DNA of 64,000 nt, from contig JANXCW010000003.1 in assembly GCA_025059775.1 (NCBI GenBank), positions 1-64,000 of the forward strand, read 5' to 3'. The notes under the pieces were generated by a model that saw only the letters and a program-made list of their open reading frames with translations, was not told the origin of the DNA and did no database searches. Within the stretch, counting starts at the first letter, position 1, and the number at the start of each line of letters is the position of its first letter. A program made the translations under genes and the position numbers. Below are positions 62,107-64,000 of the stretch, one piece after another. The DNA is from Armatimonadota bacterium (lineage in GTDB: Bacteria > Sysuimicrobiota > Sysuimicrobiia > Sysuimicrobiales > Sysuimicrobiaceae).

Positions 62107-63192
62107 GTGAAGCGCGGGCTTGTGGTCCTCGATCCGCTTGACGTGGCCCTGGAAGAGTACACCCGGCGGGTGGGAGCGCTCCAGGATCGTCTTCGCGCCA
62201 TCGGCTGCGGGCTGGGACTGATCTACGGGGATGTGTACCGGTCCGGAGACATCACATACCTCACCAACCTCTGCCTGTACTGGAATGAAGGCATCCTTGC
62301 AGTCCCCCCCGAGGGAATGCCCGTGTTCCTTACCAAACTCTCCCCCCGGGTACATCCCTGGATGCGGTCCATCTCCACGGTCGGAGACCTGAGGAGCGGC
62401 CAGGACCTTGCCGCCCTGGTGGAGGCCGTTGCCGCCGAGCATCCCGGGGGAAGCGTGGGACTGGTGGAGGAGATGTGGTGGCCTGCTCCCCTGGTGGAAG
62501 CCGTCCGGAAGCGGCTTGTGGACCGCCCCGTACGCGATCTGGGATCGGTGGTTCGGGGGTTGCGACGCCGTCCTTCCGAGGCGGAGCGCCAGCTCCTCCG
62601 GCAGAGTGCAAGGCTGGCAGCCACCGCGGTGGCCGTGGCCGCCAGCACGCCCGGCGAAAGGTCAGAGCGGGTGGCCGCCGCGGAGCGGGAGGTGCGGAGT
62701 GCAGGGGTCCGGGACGTGGTCCTGTGGTGGGATCCCGGACCCGGAAGGGGATGGTCCATAGAGGTCCTGGTGGACTGGCGGGGATACTGGGCCCACGCGG
62801 CGCGCACGGTCCTGGAGGACCGGGCCCGTCTGGAGGCGGGGGAGCGGTTCGCGGAGGCCTACCGGAGGGCCACCACGACCCTGAGGGCTGGTGTGCAGAT
62901 CAGGCAGGTGGAGGCGGAGGTCCGGGCATGGCTGGGGAGCCGACCGGACGAACGGTGGTCTGTGGACGTGGTGGAGCACGTGGATCTCGAGACCCGAGGG
63001 GAGCATCGACTGCCGCAGGTGCGGGACGAGCCGCTTGCTGAGGGCACCGTGGTTTCCCTCGAGCTCCGGCTATGGGGGCCGGATGGGACGCGGTGGGTGG
63101 CCGCGGATACATACGAGGTGTATAGGGACGGAGTGCGTTGGCTTACGGACCGATTGCCCCCGGATCCGGTGGTGCGGGTGGAAGGCGGATAG
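62107..63192 (+). CDS. M24 peptidase-fold protein, diverged second copy
   Basis: A 361-residue protein starting at GTG 62107 after GGAGGAACCC. YRSGDITYLTNLCLYWNEGILAV is the creatinase-type N-terminal domain. The C-terminal half keeps the fold outline (VDWRGYWAHAARTVLEDRA) but again lacks the Asp ligands, and even the GHG motif is lost (VEHVDLETRGEHRLPQ). It probably forms a heterodimer or complex with the protein at 60963, ten bases upstream. The function is unknown. Confidence 0.7.
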   Translation: MKRGLVVLDPLDVALEEYTRRVGALQDRLRAIGCGLGLIYGDVYRSGDITYLTNLCLYWNEGILAVPPEGMPVFLTKLSPRVHPWMRSISTVGDLRSGQDLAALVEAVAAEHPGGSVGLVEEMWWPAPLVEAVRKRLVDRPVRDLGSVVRGLRRRPSEAERQLLRQSARLAATAVAVAASTPGERSERVAAAEREVRSAGVRDVVLWWDPGPGRGWSIEVLVDWRGYWAHAARTVLEDRARLEAGERFAEAYRRATTTLRAGVQIRQVEAEVRAWLGSRPDERWSVDVVEHVDLETRGEHRLPQVRDEPLAEGTVVSLELRLWGPDGTRWVAADTYEVYRDGVRWLTDRLPPDPVVRVEGG

Positions 63193-63201
63193 GAGGGAGG
63201 G

Positions 63202-64000
63202 ATGCGGATCCTCACCAACGAGGAGATCACCCAGGTGCTCACCATGCAGGACTGCATGGAGGCCCTGGAGCAGGCCTATAAGGAGCTGGCCCAAGGGCTC
63301 GGCGCGAACCGGCCCCGGAACCATACTTACTTTCCCCTGGAGGACCCCCGTTATCCCGGATTCCGATTCCGGTTCAAGTCCCAGGAAGGGGGATGCGTGA
63401 GCGCGGGGGTGTGGGCTCTCCGGATCACCTCGGACCTCGCGGGGGTGGAGACCCTCCCGGATGGGGTGAAGCGACGGCGGCTTCTGCCCGTGGCCCCAGG
63501 AGGCCGGTACGTGGGGTTGATCTTCCTGTTCAGCCTCCGGGATCTGGCGCCCCTCGCCATCCTCCACGACAGTGTGATTCAGAAGATGCGGGTAGGGGCG
63601 ACCAGTGCCCTCGGGATCCGGGAACTGAGCAATCCGGACGCGCGGGTGGCGGGTCTGTTCGGGTCCGGATGGCAGGCTGGCGCGCACCTGGAGGCCCTGC
63701 TGCTGGTCCGTCCCGCCATCGAGGAGGTCCGGGTCTACAGCCCAACCCGGGAGCACCGGGAAGCCTTCGCCGCTCAGTGGAGCGAGCGCACGGGAAAGCG
63801 CGTGGTCGCCGTGGACCATCCCCGTGAGGCGGTGGAAGGCTGCCAGATCGTCACGTGCGCCACCGCGGCCATGGATCCCTGTTTCGACGGTGCCTGGTTG
63901 GAGCCAGGGACGCACGTGACCTGCATCACCAGCCCGGATGGAACCGCCATGCGCCGGGAGCTCGATGACGCCACCTTCGATCGGGCGGACGTGATCGTGG
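63202..64000 (+). CDS. Ornithine cyclodeaminase / mu-crystallin family protein (cut by window end)
   Basis: ATG 63202 follows AGGAGGGAGG, and the frame stays open to the window end (266 codons of about 320-340 expected). MRILTNEEITQVLTMQDCMEALEQAY is the family N-terminus, MRVGATSALGIRELSNPDARVAGLFGSGWQAGAHLEALL the NAD-binding Rossmann motif (G-S-G-x-Q-A), and IVTCATAAMDPCFDGAWLEPGTHVTCI the next block. Members catalyse ornithine cyclodeamination, alanine or tauropine-type dehydrogenation, or ketimine reduction. It belongs to the operon with the two M24-fold genes under the HutC-type regulator. Confidence 0.88.
   Translation, partial: MRILTNEEITQVLTMQDCMEALEQAYKELAQGLGANRPRNHTYFPLEDPRYPGFRFRFKSQEGGCVSAGVWALRITSDLAGVETLPDGVKRRRLLPVAPGGRYVGLIFLFSLRDLAPLAILHDSVIQKMRVGATSALGIRELSNPDARVAGLFGSGWQAGAHLEALLLVRPAIEEVRVYSPTREHREAFAAQWSERTGKRVVAVDHPREAVEGCQIVTCATAAMDPCFDGAWLEPGTHVTCITSPDGTAMRRELDDATFDRADVIV

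Noticed and set aside
1-64000. CRISPR array, transposon or prophage
   Set aside because: No regularly spaced repeats, transposase, terminal inverted repeats or phage structural genes were seen.

Overview
This 64 kb window is a GC-rich bacterial chromosome segment (roughly two thirds G+C by eye). It has dense operons, many GTG/TTG starts, strong AGGAGGTGAG-type ribosome sites and 1-4 nt start/stop overlaps. The solute-binding proteins carry cleavable signal peptides without a lipobox cysteine, which suggests a diderm with a periplasm. I cannot assign a phylum. The content (acyl-CoA metabolism, aromatic ring cleavage, many ABC importers, selenocysteine use) fits an uncultured soil, sediment or hot-spring organo-heterotroph. 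There is no rRNA, CRISPR array, transposase or phage gene.

The most interesting part is 1-23 kb, all on the + strand. It holds three genes in which a TGA interrupts an otherwise continuous frame at a U-G-S-C motif, with a short hairpin just downstream: 5337-5873, 16446-18125 and 18146-19807. They match the UGSC family of (seleno)proteins. The first is a stand-alone UGSC domain followed by a separate partner gene (5870-6916). In the other two the same two domains are fused in one polypeptide. The tail of another partner gene starts the window (1-132). Each module sits beside a family-5 solute-binding protein gene: intact at 6973 and 20091, decayed at 138 and 15148. A Cys-form SelW-like Rdx protein (19824) lies in the same cluster, as do an Fe(III)-type ABC importer (1294-5312), two flavoprotein oxidoreductases and a fatty-acid beta-oxidation trio (acyl-CoA ligase, 3-hydroxyacyl-CoA dehydrogenase/crotonase, thiolase; 10013-15130). 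Standard gene callers would break or mis-start the UGSC genes.

At 23.4-23.6 kb lie tRNA-Arg(UCU) on the minus strand and tRNA-His(GUG) on the plus strand. From 23.8 to 39.4 kb a GntR/FCD regulator with a palindromic operator precedes one long + strand operon. It encodes a Tau/Ssu-type importer, a two-subunit CoA transferase, acyl-CoA dehydrogenase, CitE-like lyase, LLM flavin oxidoreductase, DUF6282-like hydrolase, MaoC-like hydratase, CaiB/BaiF CoA transferase, EtfBA and a membrane Fe-S ETF:quinone oxidoreductase. Together these resemble an itaconate/mesaconate-type C5-acid pathway: import, CoA activation, oxidation, hydration, C-C cleavage, and electrons to the quinone pool.

From 39.4 to 48.1 kb, on the minus strand, are an amidohydrolase, a second Tau/Ssu-type importer, and the lower meta-cleavage pathway (semialdehyde dehydrogenase, decarboxylase, hydratase, aldolase, acylating acetaldehyde dehydrogenase) that turns ring-cleavage products into acetyl-CoA and pyruvate.

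From 48.4 to 64 kb, on the + strand, are two complete Liv-type importers, a carboxymuconolactone-decarboxylase-like protein, an extradiol (catechol 2,3-dioxygenase type) dioxygenase, a tandem OsmC-like gene with two frameshifts, a HutC-type regulator with its probable operator, two M24/creatinase-fold proteins lacking the usual metal ligands, and the start of an ornithine-cyclodeaminase/mu-crystallin gene cut by the window end. No stretch longer than 300 bases is without a gene.
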